64,000 bases of DNA. It comes from Fasciola hepatica (lineage: Eukaryota; Platyhelminthes; Trematoda; Plagiorchiida; Fasciolidae). The notes beneath the pieces were generated by a model. It saw only the letters and a program-made list of their open reading frames with translations, had not been told where the DNA came from and ran no database searches. The DNA lies in the NCBI GenBank assembly GCA_948099385.1, contig CANUEZ040000199.1, positions 3,854,001-3,918,000 on the forward strand, read 5' to 3'. Position numbers and translations under genes: made by a program. This document shows, one piece after another, positions 12,380-22,949 of this stretch. The first letter of the stretch is position 1, and every line of letters begins with the position of its first letter.

Positions 12380-12463
<84 letters not shown>

Positions 12464-13192
12464 TGTGCACTACAAGAGCACGTAAACTGATATAGAACAA
12501 AAGATTGAGACTGACGAGGCAACCTGTCCTTGGATTGTTGAACAATGAAAGGCTTCGTACTTGTTAAGATTCAGACATGCACAGCGGGGAAGAAATACCC
12601 GAGGGTCTTAGATATGCGTTGCTCTAGTATTTCTTAGGTTTTGTCACCCTTGAACGGGATAGTTAGAAAAATATTCTTTTTCTTGGCCATCTGCACTTTC
12701 GTTTTGTGTCTCCTCTCTCCCATATGGTTTTGGATATTTGTTTTTTAATGTGTCACGAATGTGTTCGAGGTCTTTGGCAATCGTGTCATAACTACAGATG
12801 TCTCTTGCTCTGTAGGTCAGACAGCTCACTAGGTTTCATTCGTATCGTAGGGGACAAAACTTAGGAAATGTGTTTGTTGCCCCAACCTTGTACATTTTCG
12901 ATACACCCTCTTTTCTATATGTCCGTCCTGCATTCTACGTAATCCCACATCAATAAAAACGAGGAAATAGTCCGTCTCTATTTCCACTGTAAGTGTGGTC
13001 ACTGCGTGGGCGTTGTTAAATGTCCGCAGTAGTTTGGTAATGTTATTTGTTGAGTCGCAAATTATAAATGTGTCGTCCGTGTATCTGGTGTACAGGCTGT
13101 CGTTGGTGCTGCGTAGTGGTCCAGTTTCGAGTTTTGCTAAGAACATATCCGCCAAAAGGGGTCCAAGTGGTGATCCCATTGTTACCCCGTCC
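11266..13192. repeat. 1.93-kb duplicon, source copy
   Basis: This block recurs at 26396-28346. No mismatch was seen in the stretches I compared by eye; the clear difference is the (TA)n length (24 bp, which exactly accounts for the length difference). It holds the CR1 3' tail, a spacer, and most of a reverse-strand PLE. It is taken as the source because both ends here run on into continuous parent elements: CR1 on the left, and the PLE RT frame past 13192 on the right. Confidence 0.9.
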
Positions 13193-13237
13193 TTCTGCCT
13201 GTAGTATTTTCCACTGTACGGAAATTGTATATTCCAT
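11795..13237 (-). mobile_element. Penelope-like element A1, 5'-truncated (RT, GIY-YIG, 3' UTR)
   Basis: Read on the reverse strand, it starts inside RT (YYRQKDGVTMGSPLGPLLAD) and includes the catalytic YTRYTDDTFIIC and a DYFLVFIDVGLRR segment. A frameshift with stop lies near 12830, followed by the thumb/linker SCLTYRARDIC. The GIY-YIG domain follows: [11 protein letters not shown], then a (TA)n tract, then YIGHKTRCL in a shifted frame, then SEHVPGSLLKGTVRT. The C-terminal signature LCKQRNLVQQLLLPWP ends at about 12089, and the 3' UTR runs to about 11795. The frameshift and repeat expansion make it non-functional. A closely related 3' portion lies inverted at 13238-13790. Confidence 0.9.
12384..12461. 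repeat. (TA)n microsatellite inside the PLE endonuclease
   Basis: About 78 bp of uninterrupted TA, located between the codons for CSCSAQ and GHKTR of the reverse-strand PLE, exactly where the YI of the conserved YIG motif (TAT ATT GGA) is expected. The homologous copy at 40.2 kb has TGT ATT AGA here and no expansion. Confidence 0.95.
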
Positions 13238-13790
13238 GTACATCCCGGATTCTTTACTCAAAGGAACTGTTCGTACTATCAATAGTGCAATCCTACAACA
13301 TCTGGTGGATAGCGCACATCAAATCGACACAGTGACAGTTTTCAGACCAGTCTTGACAACTCCCACAGTTTACGCGAAAGGATTACGCAGGCGGTTGCTG
13401 ATGCCATCAGAAGCCATAGCAATTCGACTATTGACACCTAAATTGTGTAAGCAACGTAACCTGGTGCAACAGTTGTTGTTGCCGTGGCCGTAACGAGTGA
13501 TTTTCTTATGGTTCCTATATGCAAATTCTCCCCAGCCTCACACCTCTTTTTTCACACCCTTGTTCTTCACACCTGTCCTTTCACGCCATTTGGTTACACA
13601 TTTCACACTTATTGTCGTTCACACAACAAACAAGATTCATCAAGTTGAAGAATGTTGTCGAGGCAGCGGATTTGTTGCACATTTACTTACTCTCTGCTAT
13701 ATTTAGCTGAACATATATTCTCTTTTACCCAGTACTATATATGTCAATGCCTGAAGTGATATATCGAGAAGACATTTTTTCGTGTTACAA
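13238..13790 (+). mobile_element. Penelope-like element A2, 3' fragment in head-to-head inversion
   Basis: Starts in the endonuclease at the codons equivalent to VPGSLLKGT and runs open through LCKQRNLVQQLLLPWP to the stop at 13491-13493. A 3' UTR follows to about 13790 (ending CGTGTTACAA). It is a near-identical inverted copy of 11796-12343. The 5' truncation point abuts that of the reverse-strand copy with no spacer, giving a head-to-head inverted dimer. Mixed inverted or tandem partial copies are a known habit of PLE insertions. Confidence 0.88.
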
Positions 13791-15369
13791 GTGTAATTCC
13801 ATGTAATGTGGTCGTTGGAGATGGATAAACTAACGGCAAGATCTGCTCATTCCGTGGACATAGAAATCAATGCAGACCAATTTAGTTAGCCAACAAAGGA
13901 GTTGGTAATAATAGAATGAGATGAGGTCAAGACTCAGTACAAGGTAAACAACAATTATATAACAGTTATCGCTCAAATGCCACATTCACGATTTGTAGAA
14001 ATGATGATCACCACCCTCCGTAACTCTTCACCTAAATGACACTCGTTTTATAGACATGTTATGGTCCTAACGCGCACTCCACCCTTGATTGTTAAACTGG
14101 GGATGAGAGTGATTAGTTTTTGTGTACCAAAGAAACTTGCTGTATATTGAACGACACCTTTTGCGATGTTGAACCGTCACGTAGTTATTTATTAATAAAT
14201 GCAATACAAAATGTTTCACTTCACATAGCACTTTACATGCTAGATAAACCGATCAGGAATCAGAAGTCGATTCAGCAGTGCAAGTTCAATAGCAAGGTCT
14301 TGTACAGCATCTCGAAATAGGGTTTGCGCATGGTTTGATGGAACAGTCTATTAATTTGTAATTTTGACGCGGGTGGTACGAGTCATACCCATCTAAAACG
14401 CATTTTGAAGTTGAACCCAATATATGCCATGAATGTATTATTTTCCATAGTATGGAGAACCAAAATCTGTCGATCAACTCATAACGAGAAATATATTAAC
14501 TAGTAGTCACCTAGATTCGTCTGGGTCTAGGGCGAGATACTGGGACTGCCGTGGTGAGTAAAATTTGGAGCTAGATCACACATTAGCCTCAGTGAGACCA
14601 CACCTGATAACTGCGGTTCAAGGAGGATTATACTCGGTTAGGGAATGAAATATTTCAGGACGGAGCAAGGCTACCGTGGATATGAAGGTGTAGTCAAAAA
14701 ATTGATCAGTGGGGACAAGGGAAGAGTATGTTTTCGATGTACAGAAGCGCGAGTAGGTACAAAGTCAAATACGCAATAAGTGACTAATGTGGAATTATTC
14801 CGACGTCAAAGGATTCTTACAAGATGTATTAATTGCATCGTGATTCGGCCTTCATGTAATGATGAAATGGGTTCGTCGGTCGAGTAACCCAAGACCAGTA
14901 GAATTATACAAACCTTTACTCCAAGCAAATAAGGGCTGCAGAGTGTGAGATTGCACGAAATGCCACTGACAAAATCCTTCAGTGCATTTGATGGAGAACG
15001 CGTTCTTAGAGGTGATGTATGACTTGGCTGGTGTATTCCATGCCAGCGGCTACCAAGGCGCCAAACGTAGCCAGAATGTGCACAATATGCGAGCCCTTTT
15101 TTCCGAATCATCCACAGAAAAAGCCCATGAAACATGAAGGTGACGTTGTGTGCACATTGTGGGAAACTATTACACTTCCCAGTACATGCTCATCGGATGT
15201 CCACATCGTTAATAGTCATTTCTAAGAGAGAGCCAAATAGATTATTTCCGCTGACATAATATGCAGCCAGAATTTGACTACTTATTGTTATTAGTACCCG
15301 TAATGGAATGGAAAGTCTTTCGTAAAATATGGCCGAGCCACCGGAGGTGGTGTAAAGCGATCACTTAGT
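13791..15369. other. no recognisable feature
   Basis: Short ORFs on both strands without motifs. The reverse strand just before 15370 may contain RTE 3' sequence, but nothing can be assigned. Confidence 0.35.
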
Positions 15370-16020
15370 TAAAAGGGCGGCCATCCGTGCCTAGCAAACG
15401 AAGACCCACCTGGACATACTCAGTTGACTTTACCATCAGACACGAGCAATGCTTCGGTGACATCAGTTATCGAAAACAAAAAGACACCCAGGATCCTCAA
15501 CGCGAAGTGGCCAGGTCTCACAACAATAGACTAAACACTAGGAACCGGGGCAGTGTGCACCTCTCAGCTAAAACAGAGCCGGATTTCACGACGACGCCAC
15601 AGGTGTCGCAGGTTTGCGAAAAATTCTCTAGCTCACGCCTTGTGTAAACTGATCTCCTCCCTACCACCACCTCCAGCTGTTATCAATTCCCAAAGGCACT
15701 TGAATATGTCCTCTGGTTCCAGCTGGTCACCATAAACGGTGAATGCAGGCACAGGCACCTGTCAATCTTTCGAAAGCACTTCGCACTTGCAGGGCGCAAA
15801 GTGTACACCATATCCGTATAATTCAATCACCAAGCACCCCAAAACATGCCGTATTGTCTGTGTGTTATCACTTAGCAATGCGGCGATGCCAGCATATTCA
15901 AAGTCAGGAACTCTGTTCCTTGGGAGAAGTTCAACTGCACCGACTGGAAGATCAGATAAGGCATTCCGTAGAACATCCTTTAAGGCGAAGTTGATGGGAA
16001 ACGGGCATATAGGTTAGTCC
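15370..16020 (-). mobile_element. RTE-like non-LTR fragment, RT C-terminal half
   Basis: With several frame changes, the reverse strand reads EYAGDIAALLSD, VHFAPCKCEVLSKD, a Y-ITAGGGG-EEI segment, NLRHLWRRREIRL and CETWPLRVEDP-CLFVFDN. This is the ordered set of motifs at the end of RTE-type ORF2. The catalytic YADD is changed to YAGD. It matches the better-preserved copies at 61.5 kb and 43.4 kb. No endonuclease portion is attached, so it is 5' truncated. Confidence 0.75.
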
Positions 16021-16690
16021 TGTCGCACTCGACTGAGGACAACCAAAAAGGGGCCAAAACTGGCGGTAAGCCCTTACCCGACCTGATATGTGAGAATACA
16101 ACCCTTTGAGGAGGGATATATACTTCTCAGATACTCCATTTCTCAGTGATCATTTACATAGTACAGTTCTATCGAGAGGGTCACATGCCTCACGAATGCC
16201 CAGGAATAGGGTGAACACTGGTACTTGGAAAGCGTGGCGGTCCCCAGGAAGCTGTCAGAGGGTGAATAACTGGTCGATACTTCCACGGCTGGTATGAAAC
16301 TCATTGTGTTCCTCACCACTCTACTTTTGCGCGTTTGGTACATGATAACAATCCTCATCAGTTGATGCAGTATGAATAACAGCTAAATGGAACCTGTTGT
16401 GTGGCCAATCAATGCGCCATTGGCATTCGTATGTGATTCACTCCGTTTCCGCTGACCTTGCACTCGCCTGAGCGATACCTGTCTATCCCATGCACTGCTT
16501 TGTTCCATTCTACCAATCACATGTGAGACTGAAATCGAGTCACTGATCTCGTCCACTTGTCACATTATCGTGCGTGCGTTCACCGTGCGATGTACCCAAA
16601 CACAGATTCGTTCTCCCATACTATTTCAGATTACTTTTACGCACGCATGCACGCACGTACGCACATAGCCGTGACTTCACTGATATCACG
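16021..16690. other. no gene; CA/GT and CGTG-rich low-complexity patches
   Basis: Contains ACGCACGCATGCACGCACGTACGCAC-type low-complexity sequence (about 16640-16665). It abuts the 3' end of the reverse-strand CR1. No ORF with recognisable content. Confidence 0.4.
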
Positions 16691-16702
16691 AACGACACCG
16701 AG

Positions 16703-18090
16703 TCATACGTTCTTGTTGATTCGTTGCTGCTGGACGGACCTGCTTGACCGCACTCGATCACATGTGCAGCTTGGGCTTGCCAAAAGATGATTCCGTTTCT
16801 TCTTTAGAGTTACCGGGTTTCCCCTCGTACGGCCATGTCCGCGAAGAGGGAGCTCTGCACGTAGTTCTGGGCCCAAGTCGCCTCTGATCATACGCCTGGT
16901 GAAGATCAGATCGCGCCGGACTCTCCGATAGGCCACTGGAAACAGCCCTGTGATCTTCAGCCGCTCTTCGTAGCTGACCCCACGTAGCCCTCCAATAAGG
17001 CAGGTTGCGCCTCTCTGTACTCTTCTCAACTTTGCCACTTCTGCCAATGTACAAGGGAAAACCGCTGGCCACCCTTATTCCAATTTGGGACGCATTTGGG
17101 TTGCATACAGTACCTCGAAGGCGTTGAGTGAGAGATGACCGAATGATCGAGTCATCAGCCCGAGGATACTCCACGCTGAAGAACAAACTCTCTCAGTGTT
17201 GTGCTTCGTTTTTAGTGACGAGGCCACCATCACTCCAAGATCCTTTTCGCAGACAGAAAGCCGAATGGGTGCCCCGTGTATATTGTACATCCTACTGCTG
17301 GATGGTGCTCCTACTCGCATATGCGCACACTTGTCGGTGTTGACTGGCAGATCTGACCATCTCTCAAAAGCTTTGATGTCCTCCTGAAGAACGAGCTCGT
17401 CTGCATTCGATGTAATCGTGCGCCAGGTCTTAAGTTCGTCTGCGTAGATGAGACACGGTGATTGAAAAACGGGTGGTTGATCATTGATATAGGCCAGGAA
17501 GCAGAGCGGACCCAGAACCGAACCTTGCGTAACACCACTGGTTGCCACTTGCCAAGTTGACAGTGATTGTGCTACTCGTACTGTAAAGGTTCTCCTTTTT
17601 AGAAAGTCTTCTATCCACAGAATCAAGGGATCTACAACGCCAAGAGCCTCAAGCATACCTAATAGACGGTCATGCAGGACTTTGTCCAAAGCTTTGGTAA
17701 AATCCACGAGGATTACGTCCGTAGGGTGGATTCAACCGTTGCCATCGTCCAGCGTTCCCTTGCGATTACCAAGTTTGTCAGGCACGACCTACTTTTCCGA
17801 ACCCATGTGGTTGTCGGCATAGTGGATCGTATACCTCAATATGTTCCTGGAATCGCGTTGCCAGCAAGCGCTCCATAACCTATCCTACCACAGGTGTTAG
17901 ACTGACAGGTCGGTAGTTGACAGCCTCAACCTTCGCCCCACCTTTGTATAGTGGCACGACGACCGCTTTCTTCCATTCTTGGGGGAGCTTTCTGCGCTGC
18001 TAAAGACGCGTTGAACAGTCGTGTGACCGGTTGAGTTAACACATCAGCCAGCTCCTCTACCACTAAAGAATGAACACCATTAGATCCCGG
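16703..18090 (-). pseudogene. CR1 ORF2 reverse transcriptase with altered catalytic box
   Basis: The best block (17707-17075) reads MDFTKALDKVLHDRLL, GVTQGSVLGPLCFLAYIND and then the catalytic segment as CLIYADELKTW, where YADD is expected. The second catalytic aspartate is therefore Glu. KDLGVMVASSLKT follows. The C-terminal domain continues in another frame (17047-16703) with RVQRGATCLIGGLRGVSYEE. Frame breaks at several points and the D-to-E change indicate a dead enzyme. Confidence 0.85.
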
Positions 18091-18102
18091 GGATTGGTTG
18101 AC

Positions 18103-18693
18103 TTAGATGGTGCGCATGGTTGCTGCCACTTCTTCCTCAGTGATATCTTGGCACGACATTTGAGAGACACCAACTGCAATGTGTGAGGGACGGTTGTGCT
18201 TCTGTTTAGGAGCATAGACTGACAAGTAGTGTCTCGCCAGTATCTCTGCCTTGTGTTCATCTGTAACTCCCTGTGAGTGTCCGTCCTGTAGCGCTAAGAT
18301 TGTAGTTTTAGTTCGCGTTCTCCGTCGCATATATAAAAACAGGCGTTTGGATGCTCGGACCGAGTCCATTGCTAACGTCTCCTCAAAGATACGTCGCTTT
18401 ACTCGCTTCATTTGGGTACACTGATTCCGGATGGTGCGGTATCGGTCATATCCCTCTCCAGTCGCGTGACATTGTTTCCATGCTCGGTTCCGACGCTTCA
18501 AAAGACGCCTAAGTTGCGAGTCAAACCAAGGTGGGCCTCTGGCATGCGGCTGCTGTCTGGATGATGGGGCAAAAGTTTGGCATATTTGAAGGATTTCATC
18601 CTGAATTACTCCCCAAACCTTGTCTATGTCGTACGGTTCGGGCGGATACCACATCTCTGAGGATGCAGCCACCCTGACTTGTTGGAACGGCAT
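18103..18693 (-). pseudogene. CR1 ORF2 inter-domain region
   Basis: A 196-codon open segment between the endonuclease and RT. It has the linker features common in CR1 ORF2: PWFDSQLRRLLKRRNRAWK, FEETLAMDSVRASKRLFLYM and AEILARHYLSVYAPK. It is the longest intact block of this element. It connects to the RT start (NQSPGSNGVHSLVVEELAD-like) through a frame change near 18090. Confidence 0.7.
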
Positions 18694-18696
18694 TCG

Positions 18697-19573
18697 CTAG
18701 ACGTTGAGTCCACCCTGTGGTCTGGGAACAAACGTAGCTCCTCTCTTCCAGCTGGTGGTCAACACTGCATGGTCACAGCACCCTAGTGGTGGTAGGTGCT
18801 CAATCTGATCAACATCGGAACGCCTTGGAGGTATCACCAGATCTAGGGTAGACGTATGGTGATCCTGGGTTCGGGTCGGCGTTCTGACCTGTTGGTACAA
18901 GGAAAGTTACAGCACTGTTGAAAGGAGCTCGACGGGAAAATAAATCCGCTCCTGCATTGCACCGTATGTTCTCCCAGTCCACATTCGGCGAGTTGAAGTC
19001 ACCTAAAATCAGACAGTGATTATCGCCAGCCCAACGTCATACGCCAGTCAGTATTTCCCGAGGATCTGCTTCTGGGGACCGATAAATGACTCCGACAGAC
19101 TCAAATCCACCGGATGTCATTTTCATGCGACACCAAAGAGATTCTTAAAAGCCCTCCGGATGTATCAGGCTGTCCATCTGTAAAGAAGAGAAGTGGGCTC
19201 GAATGTACATCGCCAAGCCTCTTCCTCTCCGGGCTTGGTTCCTATCAGCACTCTAAAGTGTGTATCCTGGGATAGCCACTTCCGAATCCTGCACTTCACT
19301 AGTAAGCCACATCTCCGTCAAGGCGACCAATGTTGGCCAGTGCTGAACCACCCATGCCTCAAGATCATCTTGCTTGTTCAACAGACTCCTGACATAAGCC
19401 GACAGGTTAAGTGCTTGTCTTCTTCTGTCTTCCCTCTCCGTACAGACCCTCATTGCAACTCCACTGCCGGGGCCACCTGTTTGGTGATGCTGTTGAGAGT
19501 GAACGATTCCCATCTCAGTTGAAGACGCCTCCGTTGAACACGAAAATCCCGGATAAGAGACGTGGTTCTCCAT
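18697..19573 (-). pseudogene. CR1 ORF2 endonuclease domain, frameshifted
   Basis: Reads LNLSAYVRSLLNKQDDLEAW, then LVALTEMWLTSEVQDSEVAI (the conserved TETWL motif appears as TEMWL), then GGLAMYIRAHFSS after a frame change, YRSPEADPREI and LILGDFNSPNVDWE (the GDFN motif intact, near 19010). In these elements this AP-like domain nicks target DNA for target-primed reverse transcription. Stops within the domain show it is not functional. Confidence 0.75.
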
Positions 19574-20447
19574 TTGCCTGACGTTCGCGGAGCTCTCTCA
19601 ACGCAAACCGGTGCCTCTCTCGTTCCTTGGGGCCAAGATTTCGAAAAATTTCCTGTTTCTCTCCTATTAGTCTGCAGGACAGCTGTAGCACTAAGCGGCA
19701 TTCCTCATCGGAACACAAGACCACCTTGAACGGACTAGGGTTACCATTCTCATTTATTTTCTCTGACCGGAAAACGGCTCTGACCTTCACATTATTTGCC
19801 AGGTTTTACTCATTTGTGGAGAGTATCTTGGCAAATATGTCCCGTAGAAGAGACACGTGGTGATCTAATCTACTTTGTGACGCCGACTCGGTTGATTCCG
19901 GCAGATTCACGACTAGGAAGCATTGGGTTCTTGGTGGCGGTGCCGTCCATTGACATGGCTTTGCCGTTTTCCACTGACCCGTGGTTTTCGTCTGCCTTGG
20001 ACCGGGGCCTGTATCTCCGCCGGCTGCATTCAATACCTTTGAAACAGAAGCACTCTCTTCCGAACATACAGCTAGTTCGGCTTTGTCTGTGACCACGAAT
20101 TTCTTTCGACACTGCTTCTTCACTGCCCTCGATGGGCTGTTTGTAGCGCCTGAAGCGACCTCTGCCTGGGACCTGGGGCTCGTTGTCCACTGTTCCGCGG
20201 GTGCCTGGTTCCCCGCTGCATCAGATTCTTCTCTTTTCTTTTATTCCCAGTGGTAAAGTCTGCGCTCAGAATTCGCCGGAATGGGGAGCTGCAGGACCTC
20301 AGACACTTATATTCATCCTTTTTGATTTTTGTACACTTTAGGTGAATCCACCTCTCACAATAATCACACGTCAGGGTTTTGACCCGAGGGCCAATAGTTT
20401 TCTTGCATACCAAACACGCAGATTGACCCTCAAAAGTAACTGAACTC
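19515..20447 (-). pseudogene. CR1 ORF1 (PHD-like finger protein), frameshifted
   Basis: Starts at the internal Met of MSSVTFEGQSACLVCKKT. It has a Cys/His finger (C-x2-C ... CDYCERWIHLKC, then C-x3-C) typical of CR1 ORF1 proteins. A low-complexity basic middle region spans at least two frames (20190-19870 and 20123-19806). The end is a conserved tail with FKVVLCSDEECRLVLQ and FRNLGPKERERHRFALREL (19790-19515). CR1 ORF1 proteins are thought to bind element RNA. The frame breaks make this copy a pseudogene. Confidence 0.75.
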
Positions 20448-20480
20448 ATATTCTTTATAAATTCGCTGAGATGCCACAAA

Positions 20481-21860
20481 TATCACAAAACAATACATAT
20501 CCACGAAGCAAAACGGTAGACACCCGGTGTAGCGCAAGTGTGTTTACTGATGTGCTAATAAACAGATCTGTGTTATGTTCGCCACGGAATACGAACACGG
20601 CAGAAGCCATGTTCAATGACAACCCCAGGTGAATTAATGGGGAAGTCGCTATCATAAGTGAAAAACGGCGAAAGATCAGCATGTTGAATGAAGCTGAAAT
20701 TATTTACTAGGAATTTGAACGACTTCCTCATAGATCTCATGTTCTGGTGACATCCCAAATAACAAACAGTAAGTCATGTCAATATATCAGGTGCAAAATG
20801 AAGGGATTGGGGCTTCCGCGGTGTGAGTGATCGAGGAATTCAGCAGAAACCAATATAATGAGCTAGCAATATACACCCATTCGATAAGGAGTAGCTGTTC
20901 AGCAAATTCGTTGTGTAATCCCATAAACCATCAATCGAGAACACTTGACAAATTCGCTACATTTTTGGTTTAATTTCTGGAGAAATAAAAAACGAAGTGA
21001 CATGAGGAGAAAATTACTCACAATTCCACAATATTCATCCTCATATTATTAAGTGCCTCATGATACACATAAAATTGGTGAACGGAATGCTTGAATGAAT
21101 TAGTAGATGAGGATGAAAATGTCAGTTTTCGCTACATTGCTAGGCGAAAACGTGATTCATCTAATTACGGATGAGGCAGAATCTGCCTGTTGACTTCCAA
21201 TTATAGTGCAGTTCATAGCCAATTCAATTATGGTAACAGGCAATTGGATGAACCCCATCAGTCATGGTGATGTTGTTGTCATCTTGGTGCACTTGTTTAT
21301 TCATTCGGATGAGAGAAATCAATTTCCTGATGTTAAAAAGTATCGGACAATTCTGTTCTTAATCCTACAATTCATGGTGCCATACCCTGAAATTTTCTTT
21401 CTGAATCATGGTGGTTAACTGAATTTTGGCTGCCTAGTGGAGTAGTGTGCACATCAGCACACATGTGTGCCCATTTGTAATACAACCGTATCGGCTATAA
21501 TTGGTAAACGGTGCAGTCATTGATCAGGCGATCACAAGTACGCTCCACGGACTGTTTCTCCAGGATGAGATGGATACCTAACGTTTTGGCTATTGATAGT
21601 TATTCCAGTAGCAAAAACTGAGCTTTGACAAGATTGAAGCACTCACGGACATTGGGGTCGGATCAGATAGGGTGGAAATACTCCATGATGATGCTGTGTC
21701 CACAAACCCATGCGGTCCTACACACAAACTGATCCATCAACACGGAAGTTCGTGGCCCACTGATCAGATGGCGGATTCAGAGAAACTCATTTCTCATAAA
21801 AACACACAGATCAGGTCAGTCCACCACTAAGAAGAGTGGCGAAAATGACATAATCACTTT
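20481..21860. other. no recognisable feature
   Basis: AT-rich, with short ORFs only. The left end may include the CR1 5' UTR (reverse strand), and the right end (about 21550-21860) may include decayed Gypsy protease sequence. Confidence 0.35.
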
Positions 21861-22750
21861 ATTGCACCATCTCTCAGAATGATTTGACTTCGAAGTGGAG
21901 CAAAAACTCATATCAGCACATGCTGGATCTCGGTACCATTAGACCAACTTCCAATGCGTGGGTTTCTCCAATAAACACGGTATGTAAACCATCATCTGAT
22001 AATTGGTGGCCCTGTGGCGATTACCGCTCACTGAATAATAGTGCCCGTCCGATAGCTGCTCAAATTCACATAGCCGACACCTCAAAACGAGTTTAAACGA
22101 TAGCACGATTTTCAGCTACATAGGTTGTTTCGTGCATACAGTCAAATTTGCGGGAATCATACTGACAACTCGAGGATAGCCGTTACCACACCGTTTAGCT
22201 TATTTCAGTTTCTTCGTAAGTCATTTGATCCAGCTATTCATCGACCCAGTCTGCAAATGTCACACAGGGTTTGCACTTAGATGGACGATATCTTAGTCGC
22301 TAGCACAGCCTCTGAAGATCACACTGTTTATCGACGAACAATTTATAACGTTTGTTTTAAAATGGGGCAACTATCAACGCTGAAAAGTGTTCCTTTGGGA
22401 AAGAAAGTATAACTTTTCTTCGTCACGCGACATTCTCTCCTTTCATGAAATAAAGTACAGGCAATTCTCCGATATCCCGAAACTTCTTTCAAAACTCTCC
22501 AGTGATTAAATGATCTAGTCAACTCCAAATACCGTTTCATCTCTAAATGTTCCCAGTTGATGCAAACTCTCACAGAATCACCCCGCAGTAAAACCAGATC
22601 ACTGAAATTTTTTGAGAATGCCCGTTTCGCTTTTGTTGAACTGAAACTGGCTATTTTTGACATGGTTGCTGATGTGGATCGTCTACCAAACGCGTCCCTA
22701 GCACTATCAGCCTATGGTTCAAACCTGTTTGTTATTACTGTTTTATAACA
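21861..22750 (+). mobile_element. Ty3/Gypsy relic (RT to RNase H start)
   Basis: The open frame at 21884-22096 gives YQHMLDLGTIRPTSNAWVSP and WWPCGDYRSLNNSARPIAAQ, the first RT blocks of Gypsy elements. MDDILVASTASEDH (near 22290) is the catalytic block with Y replaced by M before DD. The frame at 22557-22748 (SPRSKTRSLKFFENARFAFVE ... VDRLPNASLALSAYGSN) matches the start of the RNase H region. It has the same general type as the copies at 1.8 and 63.1 kb but is a separate insertion. Stops and frame changes interrupt it. Confidence 0.8.
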
Positions 22751-22949
22751 ACAAGTAAAAGGCACCCGGCTACTCTTATCATTTTTCTTCAAACGGCTGC
22801 AGCCGGCTGAATCTACATATAGTGTATTCGGTACGAAATCACATCCCATTGGATTATTGATGGGTTTTATGGAGACCAAATAGAATTTCAGAACATTTTG
22901 TGGAATTCATCCTTAGATTTCGATCTGGAGACCAGTTGACGAGCTCAGT

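Larger units (their letters stand above)
16690..20480 (-). mobile_element. CR1-like non-LTR retrotransposon, nearly full coding length, inactivated
   Basis: On the reverse strand the order is ORF1 with a PHD-like finger (20447-19515), an AP-type endonuclease (about 19570-18697), an inter-domain region (18693-18103), and RT with the C-terminal 'GGLRGVSYEERLK' domain (about 18090-16703). This is the normal CR1 layout, about 3.8 kb. Frameshifts separate the pieces. The final WNSLP signature and 3' tail present in the copy at 11.3 kb are missing, so the 3' end is truncated or diverged. It is the longest element in the window. Confidence 0.88.

Noticed and set aside
12300..12522. Long ORFs on both strands encoding poly(Ile-Tyr) at 12.3, 27.5 and 41.2 kb
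   Set aside because: They are translations of TA microsatellites; any frame through (TA)n is open. Not proteins.
12995..13204. Forward ORF at 13.0-13.2 kb and its copy at 28.15-28.39 kb
   Set aside because: Antisense of the PLE RT block; the reverse frame holds the RYTDD motif.
19627..20256. Forward-strand ORFs across 17-20 kb
   Set aside because: They are antisense shadows of the CR1 ORF1 and ORF2 domains, which have clear family motifs on the reverse strand.
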